Of a stretch of DNA of 39,205 nucleotides, positions 6,763 to 14,715 are shown piece after piece. This stretch comes from JAZGHN01 sp964496725 (lineage in GTDB: Bacteria > Chloroflexota > Dehalococcoidia > Dehalococcoidales > E44-bin46). Position numbers and translations under genes: made by a program. Location: contig CAZCAS010000002.1 of the NCBI GenBank assembly GCA_964496725.1, positions 1 to 39,205 on the forward strand. Reading direction: 5' to 3'. Within the stretch, counting starts at the first letter, position 1; each line of letters starts with the position of its first letter. The notes under the pieces are model-generated. The model made no database searches. It saw nothing but the letters and a program-made list of their open reading frames with translations, and was not told the origin of the DNA.

Positions 6763-8139
6763 TTAGCTGCCTCCGATTAAGCAGCGGCGAATTCTGATGT
6801 GGGGGCTGCCGTTGGAGACGGGAAGAGGCATCTGTCCTGCCTTACCACAGCCACCGCCCTGGTTCATGTCTAGGTCATTGCCAATGCCATCTATATTCAT
6901 CAGTGTGGTGAACACGTTTCCGGTGAGTACTACCGGTCTCAGCGGCTCGGCGAGTTTACCGTGGCGTATCATGTAGGCTTCACCGGCGGAGAAGGTGAAC
7001 ATCTCCATGCTGGTGGTGCCGCCATACCAGTTTTTAACATATATCCCTTCTTTGATATCACTTAACAGGTCGTCAAAGGAGGCTGACTTGGGTTCGATAT
7101 AGGTGTTGGTCATACGGACAATAGGGGGATAACGATAGTTGATAGCCCTGGCATTTCCCGTGGGCTTTTCCTTCATCTTGGCAGCGGTTTCTCTGGAGTG
7201 GAGTCTGCCCACTAATTTGCCTTCTCTGATAAGGTAGGTTTTGCTTGCCGATACCCCTTCATCGTCGTACTTATAGCTTCCTCGTAGTCCAGGTATGGTG
7301 GCATTATCAACGATGTTAAGTTCCGTGCTGCCGAATTTTTTGCCCAGCGCCATAATTTCACGCAGGCGGTCATTTTCATAGACGAAGTCGGACTCTGACA
7401 GGTGTCCGAAGGCTTCATGGACAAAAACCCCAGCCAGAACAGGGTCTAATACTACTGTATATTCCCCTCCTTTTACCTGCGGAGCTGATAGCAGTTCTAC
7501 GGAATGCTTTGCCATCTCTGCTATCTGCTGGTGAAGGCCCCGCATCGAGTTGAAATCGCCTCTGCTACCCAGGCTCAGTCCTACCTGTTGCACCTCGCTG
7601 CCTTCAGTGGCAACAGCGGTGAGACGGAGGGTGATATCTGTCCTGTCCTGCTCAATGTAACTGCCCGATGAATTCAGAAAGATAACCCTTTTGTAGCCGT
7701 CGCCATAGTCAACAGATGAGGTCTGAAGCTTTGGCGTGTGCCAGATAATGTCGTTATATTCATCCAGTAGCTGTTTCTTTTCGGCCAGGGGGATAGTTAC
7801 CGGGCTTTTATCTTTCTCGGTGGATAGCATATCGACCACCGGTTCTACTGGAGCCAGCTGGCTTTTCTCGCTGCCGGCGAATCGAGCCTGCTTTACTGCC
7901 AGCTCTACTCTGCCCGGGAGTTCGTCGAGGTCGTTAAAGCTGGTGAAGCCCCAGGCGCCTTTTACCATAGCGCGCACATTCCCGCCGACGGCGCTTGCCC
8001 TGCCTATGGAATCTAATTCCCTCCCCCGGTAGCTAATGTAGCTATTCTGACTCTCCTCCAGGCGGGCTTCTACGTAATCAGCGCTATATCGGTTAAGTGC
8101 CTCAGCTAAGCGGTGGGCGATGGTCTGAATGTTTGTCAT
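6763..8139 (-). CDS. tldD: TldD-family metalloprotease, catalytic subunit
   Basis: 458 residues. Zinc metalloprotease of the TldD/PmbA family. The metal-binding HEAFGH (HExxxH, residues 241-246) lies in VLAGVFVHEAFGHLSESD. The C-terminal GGGCGKAGQMPLPVSNGSP supplies the conserved cysteine segment seen in TldD proteins. It works with the adjacent pmbA product. The ATG at 8139 follows a plausible promoter (TTGACA at 8180-8175, 18-bp spacer, TAAACT at 8156-8151) that faces away from rsfS. The two genes form a bicistronic unit. Confidence 0.95.
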   Translation of the reverse strand: MTNIQTIAHRLAEALNRYSADYVEARLEESQNSYISYRGRELDSIGRASAVGGNVRAMVKGAWGFTSFNDLDELPGRVELAVKQARFAGSEKSQLAPVEPVVDMLSTEKDKSPVTIPLAEKKQLLDEYNDIIWHTPKLQTSSVDYGDGYKRVIFLNSSGSYIEQDRTDITLRLTAVATEGSEVQQVGLSLGSRGDFNSMRGLHQQIAEMAKHSVELLSAPQVKGGEYTVVLDPVLAGVFVHEAFGHLSESDFVYENDRLREIMALGKKFGSTELNIVDNATIPGLRGSYKYDDEGVSASKTYLIREGKLVGRLHSRETAAKMKEKPTGNARAINYRYPPIVRMTNTYIEPKSASFDDLLSDIKEGIYVKNWYGGTTSMEMFTFSAGEAYMIRHGKLAEPLRPVVLTGNVFTTLMNIDGIGNDLDMNQGGGCGKAGQMPLPVSNGSPHIRIRRCLIGGS

Positions 8140-8150
8140 GGGTAAGGCTA

Positions 8151-8180
8151 AGTTTACTGAGATATCAGTGTGGTTGTCAA
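8151..8180 (-). promoter_or_regulatory. Predicted sigma-70 promoter of tldD-pmbA
   Basis: TTGACA (8180-8175), 18-bp spacer, TAAACT (8156-8151), 11 bp before the tldD ATG. The -35 is perfect and the -10 matches four of six positions. Divergent from the rsfS promoter. Confidence 0.5.
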
Positions 8181-8196
8181 TTTACTGCAGGTTTTG

Positions 8197-8225
8197 TTGA
8201 CAATGACCAGGGAGATAATTATGCT
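8197..8225 (+). promoter_or_regulatory. Predicted sigma-70 promoter of rsfS
   Basis: TTGACA (8197-8202), 17-bp spacer, TATGCT (8220-8225). If this is the true promoter, transcription would start near 8232 and the rsfS start would have to be the ATG at 8239 rather than 8221. The two readings conflict, so only one can be right. Confidence 0.4.
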
Positions 8226-8604
8226 AGGTTATAGAGGAATGGAGAAGGGTAAACGCCCTCTGGAAGCTATAGAGGTGGCACATAAGGCAGTGGAGGCTGC
8301 CAGTGCCAAGAAGGCTGTTGATATTGTCTTACTGGATGCCCGTGAGGTATGTACCTTCGCTGATTACTTTGTCATCTGCAGTGGTGAGTCCAGCAAGCAA
8401 ATCGCGGCTATTCGGGATGAAGTGGGGTATGCCTTGAAGAGTGAGGGCATTTTACCTCATCATTGTGAGGGCGATGTAAATTCAGGGTGGCTCCTTCTCG
8501 ATTTCAATGATGTTACCGTCCACATTTTTGCCCCCCTTGAGCGTGAATACTACCAGCTGGACAAGCTGTGGAGCGAGACTATCCCGATAGTCAAGATTCA
8601 GTAA
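8221..8604 (+). CDS. rsfS: Ribosomal silencing factor RsfS (Iojap family)
   Basis: 127 residues from the ATG at 8221. Binds uL14 of the large ribosomal subunit and blocks subunit joining in stationary phase. Family signature: DIVLLDAREVCTFADYFVIC, SSKQIAAIRDEV, then GWLLLDFNDVTVHIFAPLE and YYQLDKLW near the end. GGGAG six nt upstream supports 8221; an upstream GTG (8170) and an internal ATG (8239) are alternatives. The last 7 nt overlap the end of the convergent ndk gene. Confidence 0.92.
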   Translation: MLGYRGMEKGKRPLEAIEVAHKAVEAASAKKAVDIVLLDAREVCTFADYFVICSGESSKQIAAIRDEVGYALKSEGILPHHCEGDVNSGWLLLDFNDVTVHIFAPLEREYYQLDKLWSETIPIVKIQ

Positions 8605-9017
8605 TCGAAGATTTCATCCTCACTGAAGAACAGCTTTATTTCCTTGGCGGCGGTTTCTGTGGAATCGGAGCCGTGGACAGAATTGTGTTCGATATCTAAA
8701 CCGAAGTCGCCCCTGATGGTTCCCGCTTCGGCTTTAGCGGGGTCGGTTGCCCCCATCGTTTTCCTGATTACTTCTATCACTTTGTCACCCTCAAAGACCG
8801 AGGCGATTATCGGCCCTGAGGTAATATAATTGACTAAATTTTCAAAGAAGGGCTTGTCTTTGTGGATATCATAGTGGCGCCGGGCTAATGCCTTATCCAT
8901 GTGGAGCATCTTTATTGTCGCTAACCTGGCTCCTGTCTTCTCTAAACGACTGATAATACTGCCTGCCAATCCTCTCTGCATGGCATCGGGTTTAATAAGA
9001 ACTAGGGTTCTTTCCAT
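8598..9017 (-). CDS. ndk: Nucleoside diphosphate kinase
   Basis: 139 residues. Transfers gamma-phosphate between nucleoside triphosphates and diphosphates through a phosphohistidine. TLVLIKPDAMQRGL at the N-terminus and the active-site segment NSVHGSDS (His phosphorylated) are diagnostic; RKTMGATDPAKAEAGTIRGDFG supplies nucleotide-binding residues. Normal length. It is the last gene of the thiL operon, 2 nt after the thioesterase stop, and its end overlaps the convergent rsfS by 7 nt. Confidence 0.97.
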   Translation of the reverse strand: MERTLVLIKPDAMQRGLAGSIISRLEKTGARLATIKMLHMDKALARRHYDIHKDKPFFENLVNYITSGPIIASVFEGDKVIEVIRKTMGATDPAKAEAGTIRGDFGLDIEHNSVHGSDSTETAAKEIKLFFSEDEIFDY

Positions 9018-9019
9018 GT

Positions 9020-9478
9020 TTAGGCTCCTCTCAGATTTTGTTCCGTGGTGTATCCTTCCTCACTGATTCCGCCGACGACGAACTGCGTAGCTGTACATTC
9101 GGCGACCAGCGTGCCATCCGTCAGGCTCATTTGAGCCTTGGTCTCGATGAATCTCCGGGCATTCTTGGGCACCCAGGCGGTGACGATGGTCGGCTCGTTT
9201 ATCGATAGCGGGCGCTTGAATCTTACCTGCATGATGGCGGTGACGCACTTGATTCCCTCGTAGCCGGCGGCGTAGGCCATAGCCTCATCGAGGACGCTGG
9301 TTATGATGCCACCGTGTATGATCTTTGCCCAGCCTTGATGCAACTTGTCTGGGGTGAACTCTGTTACCACTTTTCCGTCAGCCCATGTGAACTTCAGTTT
9401 GAGGCCTATAGGGTTTTTCTTCCCGCAGCCGAAGCAGAGGTCGCTGTAGTTTACTGGTTTTTTTGGTTCGATTGCCAT
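9020..9478 (-). CDS. PaaI-type hotdog thioesterase, copy 2
   Basis: 152 residues. A 4HBT/PaaI-like acyl-CoA thioesterase or acyl-binding hotdog protein. It has the N-terminal signature SDLCFGCGKKNPIGLKLKF, then HQGWAKIIHGGIITSVLDEAM with the HGG loop that normally contacts substrate. It is clearly paralogous to the neighbour at 9489-9926, 10 nt upstream. The CFGCG pair of cysteines is a family feature and not proof of zinc binding. Substrate unknown. Confidence 0.87.
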   Translation of the reverse strand: MAIEPKKPVNYSDLCFGCGKKNPIGLKLKFTWADGKVVTEFTPDKLHQGWAKIIHGGIITSVLDEAMAYAAGYEGIKCVTAIMQVRFKRPLSINEPTIVTAWVPKNARRFIETKAQMSLTDGTLVAECTATQFVVGGISEEGYTTEQNLRGA

Positions 9479-9488
9479 TTTGTTGTCA

Positions 9489-9926
9489 CTATTCCTGGGC
9501 TCTCTCGTCGGTGAAAGATGAGCCGATGAGCTGGCTTGCTTTAGCTTCAGCTACCACGGTACCATCTGCCGTGGTCAGCTTGGCCTCAGTCTCAACGAGC
9601 CTCCGTGCTCTCTTAGCTATCCAGGCGGTGATGAGGAGGCGCTGGCCGATTGTCACTGGTTGTCTTAATCTGATTTCCAGGATGCCAGTGACGCAGGGTA
9701 TCTTCTCAAAGTAGGTGGCGTAGCCCATAGCCTCATCGAGGACGGTAGTTAGGATGCCACCATGGATAACATTTTTCCAACCCTGGTGAAGCTTATCCGG
9801 CGTGAATTCGCCCTTAATCACTTTACCATCCCATGTGAGCTTCAGCTTCAGTCCGATGGGGTTTTTCTTCCCGCAACCAAAACACAGGTCGGTGGTGGCG
9901 ATTGGTATTTGTGATTTGTTTACCAT
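9489..9926 (-). CDS. PaaI-type hotdog thioesterase, copy 1
   Basis: 145 residues, tandem paralogue of the next gene: both share DLCFGCGKKNPIGLKLK, GEFTPDKLHQGW or close variants, and IHGGI(L/I)T(T/S)VLDEAM. Divergence after the HGG helix suggests different acyl substrates or a heteromer; hotdog proteins act as dimers or tetramers. It lies 16 nt downstream of tsaB on the thiL operon. Function beyond thioesterase-like is unresolved. Confidence 0.87.
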   Translation of the reverse strand: MVNKSQIPIATTDLCFGCGKKNPIGLKLKLTWDGKVIKGEFTPDKLHQGWKNVIHGGILTTVLDEAMGYATYFEKIPCVTGILEIRLRQPVTIGQRLLITAWIAKRARRLVETEAKLTTADGTVVAEAKASQLIGSSFTDERAQE

Positions 9927-9942
9927 TTTTTGCCTCCGTTAC

Positions 9943-10623
9943 TTATCGGTGCTTGCGCTCGGTAATTGGTGGTCGTCTTAGATACAACGGGTGCAGGGTA
10001 GCTGGGTTATCATAGTCGCCTGCTTTTAGCCGTTTTTGTCCCAGTTCCGCTAAGAAGCCGGCTCGTCGCAACCTGGCTGGTGACGATAATATTATTGCCA
10101 TTTGCTTGAGATGCTTTTTCAGCTCCTTGGCGATAGATGCCGCAAATTCGCCGCAAAATATGGTTTTGGTGGTTATCTCTGAGCACAGTATTTCTAACGT
10201 GGTGATATGCTCACCGGCAATCTGGCGCCATTTGTTATTTTTCATCTGGTATATGGCGGTGGCGATCTCTTCTCTTCCGGCATTGAATATGGGGCAGATA
10301 GGCAAATCGGTTTCGGCATACTGGTAAGCCTCTGCTTCGAGGGTGCTGATGCCCACTATGGGCACTCCTAGGCTGAAGGCTAATCCTTTAGCGGTGCTGA
10401 CACCAACCCGCAATCCATTGAAGCTCCCTGGACCCCTAGCTACAACGATGTTATCGATGGATTGAAGGCTGGACTTAATCTGATTCAGGAGGTCGGTCAG
10501 CCGGGGTAGCAGTTCAACCGAGTGGTTTTCTTCGCAACGCCAGGTTAATTCGGCCAGCATTTCACTGCCTTGAACAAGAGCCAGGCTCGCTGTATCCGTT
10601 GAAGTGTCTATTGCCAGTAGCAT
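9943..10623 (-). CDS. tsaB: tRNA threonylcarbamoyladenosine biosynthesis protein TsaB
   Basis: 226 residues. ASKHA-fold scaffold that dimerises with TsaD in making t6A37 on ANN-decoding tRNAs. N-terminal LLAIDTSTDTASLALVQG, the conserved VARGPGSFNGLRVGVSTAKGLAF and VPIVGISTLEA are characteristic. Normal length. It follows tsaE by 20 nt. tsaD and tsaC are not in this window. Confidence 0.95.
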   Translation of the reverse strand: MLLAIDTSTDTASLALVQGSEMLAELTWRCEENHSVELLPRLTDLLNQIKSSLQSIDNIVVARGPGSFNGLRVGVSTAKGLAFSLGVPIVGISTLEAEAYQYAETDLPICPIFNAGREEIATAIYQMKNNKWRQIAGEHITTLEILCSEITTKTIFCGEFAASIAKELKKHLKQMAIILSSPARLRRAGFLAELGQKRLKAGDYDNPATLHPLYLRRPPITERKHR

Positions 10624-10643
10624 CAGTTTTATTCCAGCACTTT

Positions 10644-11126
10644 CTACAGGTTATTGGAAAGGGGCTTCAGTTGGGCTAGCGATTCCTGATAGCGTTTTCC
10701 GCTGGGTTTGAAGTGAAGACTGCGCTCAGTATCGGAAAGAAAGTCTATTTGAATCAGCAGGTGCTCTGCGGGTAGCAGATTCAACGCTTTCTCTGCCCAT
10801 TCTACCACACAGACGCCTTTACCGTACAGATAATCATCTAATCCTAAGTCCTCAATCTCTTCTAGATTGTCTAGCCGGAACAGGTCTATATGGTATAGAG
10901 GCAATCTGCCACGGAGCTCCCTGACGATGACAAAGGAGGGGCTTAGTGCGTATTCTTTGATATTTAGCCCCCAGGCAATACCCTGGGTTAGACAGGTCTT
11001 GCCTGCTCCCAGTTGCCCCACCAGTAGCAAAACGTCGGTGGGGAGGGCTAGCTCCCCGAGGCGAACCCCGATGTTTTGAGTCTGCTCCGGGCTATGGCTG
11101 GTTAAATCAAGGTGACTTAATTTCAT
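10644..11126 (-). CDS. tsaE: tRNA threonylcarbamoyladenosine biosynthesis ATPase TsaE
   Basis: 160 residues. P-loop ATPase that resets the TsaBD complex. Walker A GQLGAGKT at 37-44, then the family segment YALSPSFVIVRE and YHIDLFRLDNLEEIEDLGLDDYL, with CVVEWAEKA further on. Its ATG overlaps the thiL stop by four nt (ATGA), so translation is coupled. Confidence 0.95.
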   Translation of the reverse strand: MKLSHLDLTSHSPEQTQNIGVRLGELALPTDVLLLVGQLGAGKTCLTQGIAWGLNIKEYALSPSFVIVRELRGRLPLYHIDLFRLDNLEEIEDLGLDDYLYGKGVCVVEWAEKALNLLPAEHLLIQIDFLSDTERSLHFKPSGKRYQESLAQLKPLSNNL

Positions 11127-12130
11127 TTCCCGATAAAGTGCTCCCAGCCTTTCTTGGGTATGTTCACCGGATTTCCCTTCCCGTCCACCAGGGTTACCTG
11201 GTTTGCCTTATCAGCCACGATTTCACCGATTACAGTTATGGGACATTGAGCTTTGGCGCTTATCTTATCAACGACTTCGCCGCTTGCGGCGAACAAAAGC
11301 TCGTAGTCTTCCCCCCCTGATAGTGCCAGCCCCAGTGCTCTGTCGCCGAAGTTGGCCCTGACCGTGGGCTGAATGGGTACACGGTCGACTTCTATCAGAG
11401 CGCCAGCCCTGCTGGCTTGGCATATATGCCCCAGGTCTGAAATCAGTCCGTCGCTGATATCTATGGCTGCTTTTACTCCGTGGTCTATAAGTAGCTGCCC
11501 CTCAGCTATGCGGGGGTAGGGGTGCAGGAAAGCCTTCTTGAGGCAGGCAGCGGTTTCAGAGTCGAATCGCAACCGCTTGGCGAGCATCTCCAAGCCGGCG
11601 GCAGCAGCGCCTAAGTATCCGGTAACAGCTACCTTGTCGCCGACTGCGGCTGCTGAACGGGTGAGGATGTGCGTATGATTTCTGGCGCTACCAAAAACAG
11701 TGGTGGTAATAGTCACCAGCGGGGCGCTGCTGGTATCTCCGCCAGCGATGGCTACCCCGAATTGCTGTGCCAGCTCAATCATCCCCTGGTATAGAGCGAC
11801 GACATCGTCCACTTCAACGTGGTCGGGCAGGGCTAACGATACCAATGCGTATTCGGGCGTACCACCCATAGCGGCAATGTCACTCAGGTTGATGGCTAGT
11901 GCCTTCCACCCCAGTTCATTCCATGGAGTGACCGCTAACAAAAAGTGGACATCCTGAATGAAGGAGTCGACAGTAGCTAATTGAGTAGGGGCATCGCTGT
12001 GCCAGACGGCGGCATCGTCGCCAATGCCGAGAATCAGTTGTGGGGATGTTGGCTGTTTGGCTTGGCTGCTATGAACCATTTTGGCTAGGAGGTCAATCAG
12101 TCCGAATTCCCCTAACTCTGAGACCTTCAT
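11123..12130 (-). CDS. thiL: Thiamine-monophosphate kinase
   Basis: 335 residues. Phosphorylates thiamine monophosphate to thiamine pyrophosphate using ATP. PurM/ThiL-fold motifs: GIGDDAAVW near residue 36, DVHFLLAVTPWNELGWKALA, NLSDIAAMGGTPEYALVSL, GGDTS, and AAIDISDGLISDLGH. Normal length. It heads a six-gene operon (thiL-tsaE-tsaB-two thioesterases-ndk). The ATG is only 6 nt from a TATAAT, so the mRNA is probably leaderless. Confidence 0.95.
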   Translation of the reverse strand: MKVSELGEFGLIDLLAKMVHSSQAKQPTSPQLILGIGDDAAVWHSDAPTQLATVDSFIQDVHFLLAVTPWNELGWKALAINLSDIAAMGGTPEYALVSLALPDHVEVDDVVALYQGMIELAQQFGVAIAGGDTSSAPLVTITTTVFGSARNHTHILTRSAAAVGDKVAVTGYLGAAAAGLEMLAKRLRFDSETAACLKKAFLHPYPRIAEGQLLIDHGVKAAIDISDGLISDLGHICQASRAGALIEVDRVPIQPTVRANFGDRALGLALSGGEDYELLFAASGEVVDKISAKAQCPITVIGEIVADKANQVTLVDGKGNPVNIPKKGWEHFIGK

Positions 12131-12136
12131 AGCCGA

Positions 12137-12145
12137 ATTATAACA
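12137..12145 (-). promoter_or_regulatory. Extended -10 of thiL, leaderless type
   Basis: TGTTATAAT (12145-12137) followed by TCGGCT and the thiL ATG at 12130. A start 6-7 nt after the -10 would place transcription initiation on the start codon. No good -35 lies at the right distance, consistent with an extended -10 promoter. Confidence 0.55.
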
Positions 12146-12190
12146 TGAATTCGAGGGTAGAGGCTAAGCGTTTACTTTGTCAAGGTTAAA

Positions 12191-12199
12191 TGTTATAGT
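12191..12199 (+). promoter_or_regulatory. Extended -10 of the restriction endonuclease gene
   Basis: TGTTATAGT (12191-12199), with a weak -35 TTTACT at 16-bp spacing, 9 nt before the ATG at 12209. There is no Shine-Dalgarno, so the transcript would start 2-3 nt before the start codon. Confidence 0.45.
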
Positions 12200-12208
12200 T
12201 TCAATGAA

Positions 12209-12988
12209 ATGAATAAATGGATTCAGGAAAGTATTGGGCTAGCAAATGCTCCTGGGTACTTAGATAATTTGACTCAGGTCTATCCTGTTACTCGTGAAGC
12301 TAAGAGAGAGCTTTCTTCTGATATTAGGGCTCAGCTAAAAGCAGCATATGATGAGAGGGATGGAGCAAAACTAGTTAGGGCATTATTGGAATTGGATAAA
12401 TTCCCCATTAAAGACCCTTATGTGGCTTTCTTAAGGAAGAGAGATGTCTTTATTGACTATAATCCTAATGTTGTTGATAGATTGGCTCAGACTCTGTTAT
12501 CTATGAGCTTTGATGAGTTAATAGGCGGTTGTGAGGAACCCAAGGAATTCAATAGACAGATTGGCACGTTGTTTCGTAACTGGCTTCCGAAGCTAGGTTA
12601 TCCATTTCTGTTTGAAGAGGAATTCGATAAGCATGGGGGTATCGCCTTTCTCGCTGGGAGCAATGGTGAGAAAACACATTATGCTAACAGGGTATTGGGT
12701 TGTAACCTTAGCAAGGGTTTGGATTTACTTGCCAAAGCAGGTAGCAACTACATTATTGGAGAGGCGAAATTTCTTACCGATAGTGGTGGTCATCAAAATG
12801 CCCAATTTGAAGATGCCTTACGGTTGGTTCGGGGTAAAGATGGTAGAGCTATAAGAGTCGCTGTTCTTGACGGGGTTGTTTGGATTAGGGGCAATACAAA
12901 GATGTTTAAGACTGTAAGCGAGCTAGAAAAAGAGAAGAATATAATAAGTGCGCTTCTATTAAAAGACTTTTTGGAGAGTTTCAGGTAA
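12209..12988 (+). CDS. Predicted type II restriction endonuclease
   Basis: 259 residues. A PD-(D/E)XK nuclease core is visible as KGLDLLAKAGSNYIIGEAKF, with Asp172, Glu185 and Lys187 as probable metal-binding and catalytic residues, followed by TDSGGHQNAQFEDALRLV. The N-terminal half (SIGLANAPGYLDNLTQVYP onward) is helical and probably recognises DNA. It converges on and overlaps by 30 nt an amino-methyltransferase, the expected partner, so this is a complete restriction-modification pair. The gene is richer in A+T than thiL next door, suggesting acquisition. I cannot name the REBASE family or the recognition sequence. Confidence 0.82.
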   Translation: MNKWIQESIGLANAPGYLDNLTQVYPVTREAKRELSSDIRAQLKAAYDERDGAKLVRALLELDKFPIKDPYVAFLRKRDVFIDYNPNVVDRLAQTLLSMSFDELIGGCEEPKEFNRQIGTLFRNWLPKLGYPFLFEEEFDKHGGIAFLAGSNGEKTHYANRVLGCNLSKGLDLLAKAGSNYIIGEAKFLTDSGGHQNAQFEDALRLVRGKDGRAIRVAVLDGVVWIRGNTKMFKTVSELEKEKNIISALLLKDFLESFR

Positions 12989-14149
12989 AGGCTCTCTAGT
13001 TGCATTATAGAGGGTAGAAGCGCTAACTTGTTTTAAGCTAGCTAGTCTTCGCAAACTAGCTTCGATCGCCCAAGACGAATTATCAATCCCTATCCATCTC
13101 CTGCCCAGTTCCTCTGCGGCAACTAGAGTGGTTCCAGAGCCAGCAAAACAATCTAATACAATATCATCAGGATGAGAGGAGGCCTTGATGATTACCTTAA
13201 GCATTTCAGCATTTTTCTCTGTTGGGTAGGTAGGGTAGGGTAAATCTTTAAATTCCCAAATATCTTGCCGTTTCTTGCCGTTTTTAAGAACTTCGTCAGC
13301 GTATATCTTTTTTCTCGGGTTCCCAGTACTTGACCACTCTATCAATCCTTGCTCATCTAGTTTAGTTAGTTCGTCAGGGTGCGTCCGCCAGTGTCTGCCC
13401 CTTGGGGGTTTCAAACCTTTCCATAGTTGACCAGTAGGTCCGTTTTTCGTCTCGCCGGGTGCATGTAAAGGGATAGTTGTGTACCTCTTCCCATGCTCAT
13501 CTACTTTTGGAAAGAGTCTGTGTATTTCACCCTCACTCATTTCCTGCCTTGCTTCATTCCAGACATAATTATCAGTCTTCGAATAAAACAAAATCATATC
13601 TTTTACATTTCCATAGGCAGGCCTGGCGAAATTCTTTGGGTTACATTTTATTCTGGTGATGTCGTTTATAAAGTGCTCTTCACCGAATACTTCATCCATA
13701 AGAACTTTAACATAATGCCCCTTTTTCCAATCAATATGCACATAGATAGAGCCGTCGTCCGCTAAAAGTTCTCTTAAAAAGACAAGCCTTTTTCTTAGAA
13801 ACTCAAGGTAATCTGCCCCGATTAGTCTATCCTCATATGCTACCTCGTCCTCTTGGCTTGAACTTATTGTTGCAACTCGTGGATTCCCACCCTTAAAGTC
13901 TTGGTCAGTGGAGAAGGGAGGGTCAATGTACACTAACCTCACATTTCCCCTGATAGAAGGGTTACCTATCAATGTCTTGAGGCTTGAAAGATTATCGCCA
14001 AAGATAAGCATATTAGACCACTCCCTGTCAGTTAGAAGCCTAGGAGTACCAAAGGTTCTAATCTCCCGCAGGGAAATACCCGCAGTATTATTTAAGAGGT
14101 CTTTCTCTTTCTCCTTGCCTTGGTAAATTAGCTCGTATTCTCTAGTCAA
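12959..14149 (-). CDS. Type II beta-class DNA amino-methyltransferase, TTG start
   Basis: 396 residues from a TTG at 14149. Motif IV DPPF (residues 76-79 from this start) precedes motif I FAGSGTT (335-341), the beta-class order, so it methylates adenine N6 or cytosine N4. It protects DNA from the convergent nuclease. An ATG at 14251 would give 34 more residues, but a consensus promoter with an overlapping palindrome occupies that stretch, so transcripts could not include it. GGGAG lies 4 nt before the TTG. The predicted 5' leader is about 15 nt. The 3' end overlaps the nuclease gene by 30 nt. Confidence 0.87.
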   Translation of the reverse strand: MTREYELIYQGKEKEKDLLNNTAGISLREIRTFGTPRLLTDREWSNMLIFGDNLSSLKTLIGNPSIRGNVRLVYIDPPFSTDQDFKGGNPRVATISSSQEDEVAYEDRLIGADYLEFLRKRLVFLRELLADDGSIYVHIDWKKGHYVKVLMDEVFGEEHFINDITRIKCNPKNFARPAYGNVKDMILFYSKTDNYVWNEARQEMSEGEIHRLFPKVDEHGKRYTTIPLHAPGETKNGPTGQLWKGLKPPRGRHWRTHPDELTKLDEQGLIEWSSTGNPRKKIYADEVLKNGKKRQDIWEFKDLPYPTYPTEKNAEMLKVIIKASSHPDDIVLDCFAGSGTTLVAAEELGRRWIGIDNSSWAIEASLRRLASLKQVSASTLYNATREPLPETLQKVF

Positions 14150-14158
14150 TATACTCCC

Positions 14159-14199
14159 TATACTAGGTATAGTATACACGGTTTCGTGTAAAATGTCAA
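14159..14199 (-). promoter_or_regulatory. Consensus promoter with overlapping palindromic operator, methyltransferase
   Basis: TTGACA (14199-14194), exactly 17 bp, TATACT (14176-14171). A palindrome TATACTA-4 nt-TAGTATA occupies 14159-14176, covering the -10 and the expected start point near 14164. This geometry suits a repressor, perhaps feedback control of the modification enzyme. No controller protein gene is visible in the pair. Confidence 0.65.
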
Positions 14200-14283
14200 T
14201 CCCTTTAGTAAGTCTTACTACTATTTTTGCTTGTATATTTGCAATAGTCAAGGGACTCAGAGAAATGGAGTTAAAAGGAGAAC

Positions 14284-14330
14284 CTAGCCATATGGGGCAG
14301 AAGCAGTCATATTTCTACAGGATGCGTTAC
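14284..14330 (+). repeat. Direct repeat copy 1, remnant of the metallophosphoesterase 5' end
   Basis: Matches 16840-16886 at 39 of 47 positions in the same orientation, including the CAGGATGCGTTAC that spans the start codon of the metallophosphoesterase at 16878. After the match the sequence runs into the end of the dsrE-like gene, so no gene follows copy 1. The two copies bracket the whole nifS-dsrE operon. Confidence 0.6.
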
Positions 14331-14334
14331 ATCG

Positions 14335-14703
14335 TTAGAACCACATGGTGCCGTCAGCCTCGAGGACGAGGTCGTTCAGTGTGGCTGCTCCTACAATCTT
14401 GGCTTCCGGGGTAAAGTCCCCCCGCCCCATACCGAGCAACTGTGTGCTCTGTTCACAGACCATTAATTTGACTCCGGCGGCGATGGCCTGGTCCATTACC
14501 TCCTTTACTGAGGGGAAGCTGCCTTCCTTGACCTTCTCTGCCATACCCTTCTTCACCACCGTTACTCCCAGTCCGAGGAAATAGATGGTGGCGTCTATAT
14601 CCATTGCCTTGGCAGTCATACCCAGGACGAAGGGCGAGTAAAGTCGCTTTGGTGTATCAATGCCGCTGGTTTGAACGTAGAGGATATGCTTTTTCTTAGC
14701 CAT
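14335..14703 (-). CDS. DsrE-family protein
   Basis: 122 residues. The DsrE/DsrF-like fold is seen in HILYVQTSGIDTPKRLYSPF at the N-terminus, DATIYFLGLGVTVVKKGMA, and the C-terminal half with KLMVCEQSTQLLGM, whose cysteine is the likely persulfide site. Members carry or sense sulfane sulfur and are usually found beside TusA, as here. Last gene of the nifS-iscU-zinc ribbon-tusA-dsrE operon, 12 nt after tusA. Soluble, no signal peptide. Confidence 0.85.
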   Translation of the reverse strand: MAKKKHILYVQTSGIDTPKRLYSPFVLGMTAKAMDIDATIYFLGLGVTVVKKGMAEKVKEGSFPSVKEVMDQAIAAGVKLMVCEQSTQLLGMGRGDFTPEAKIVGAATLNDLVLEADGTMWF

Positions 14704-14715
14704 GGCTAATCTCTC

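Noticed and set aside
12177..12182. TTGACA on the minus strand as the thiL -35
   Set aside because: It would be 35 bp from the TATAAT, twice the usual spacing.
14193..14414. 73-codon plus-strand gene across the methyltransferase promoter
   Set aside because: It overlaps the promoter on the other strand and the dsrE end, and its only recognisable part (MRY) is the remnant repeat of the metallophosphoesterase.
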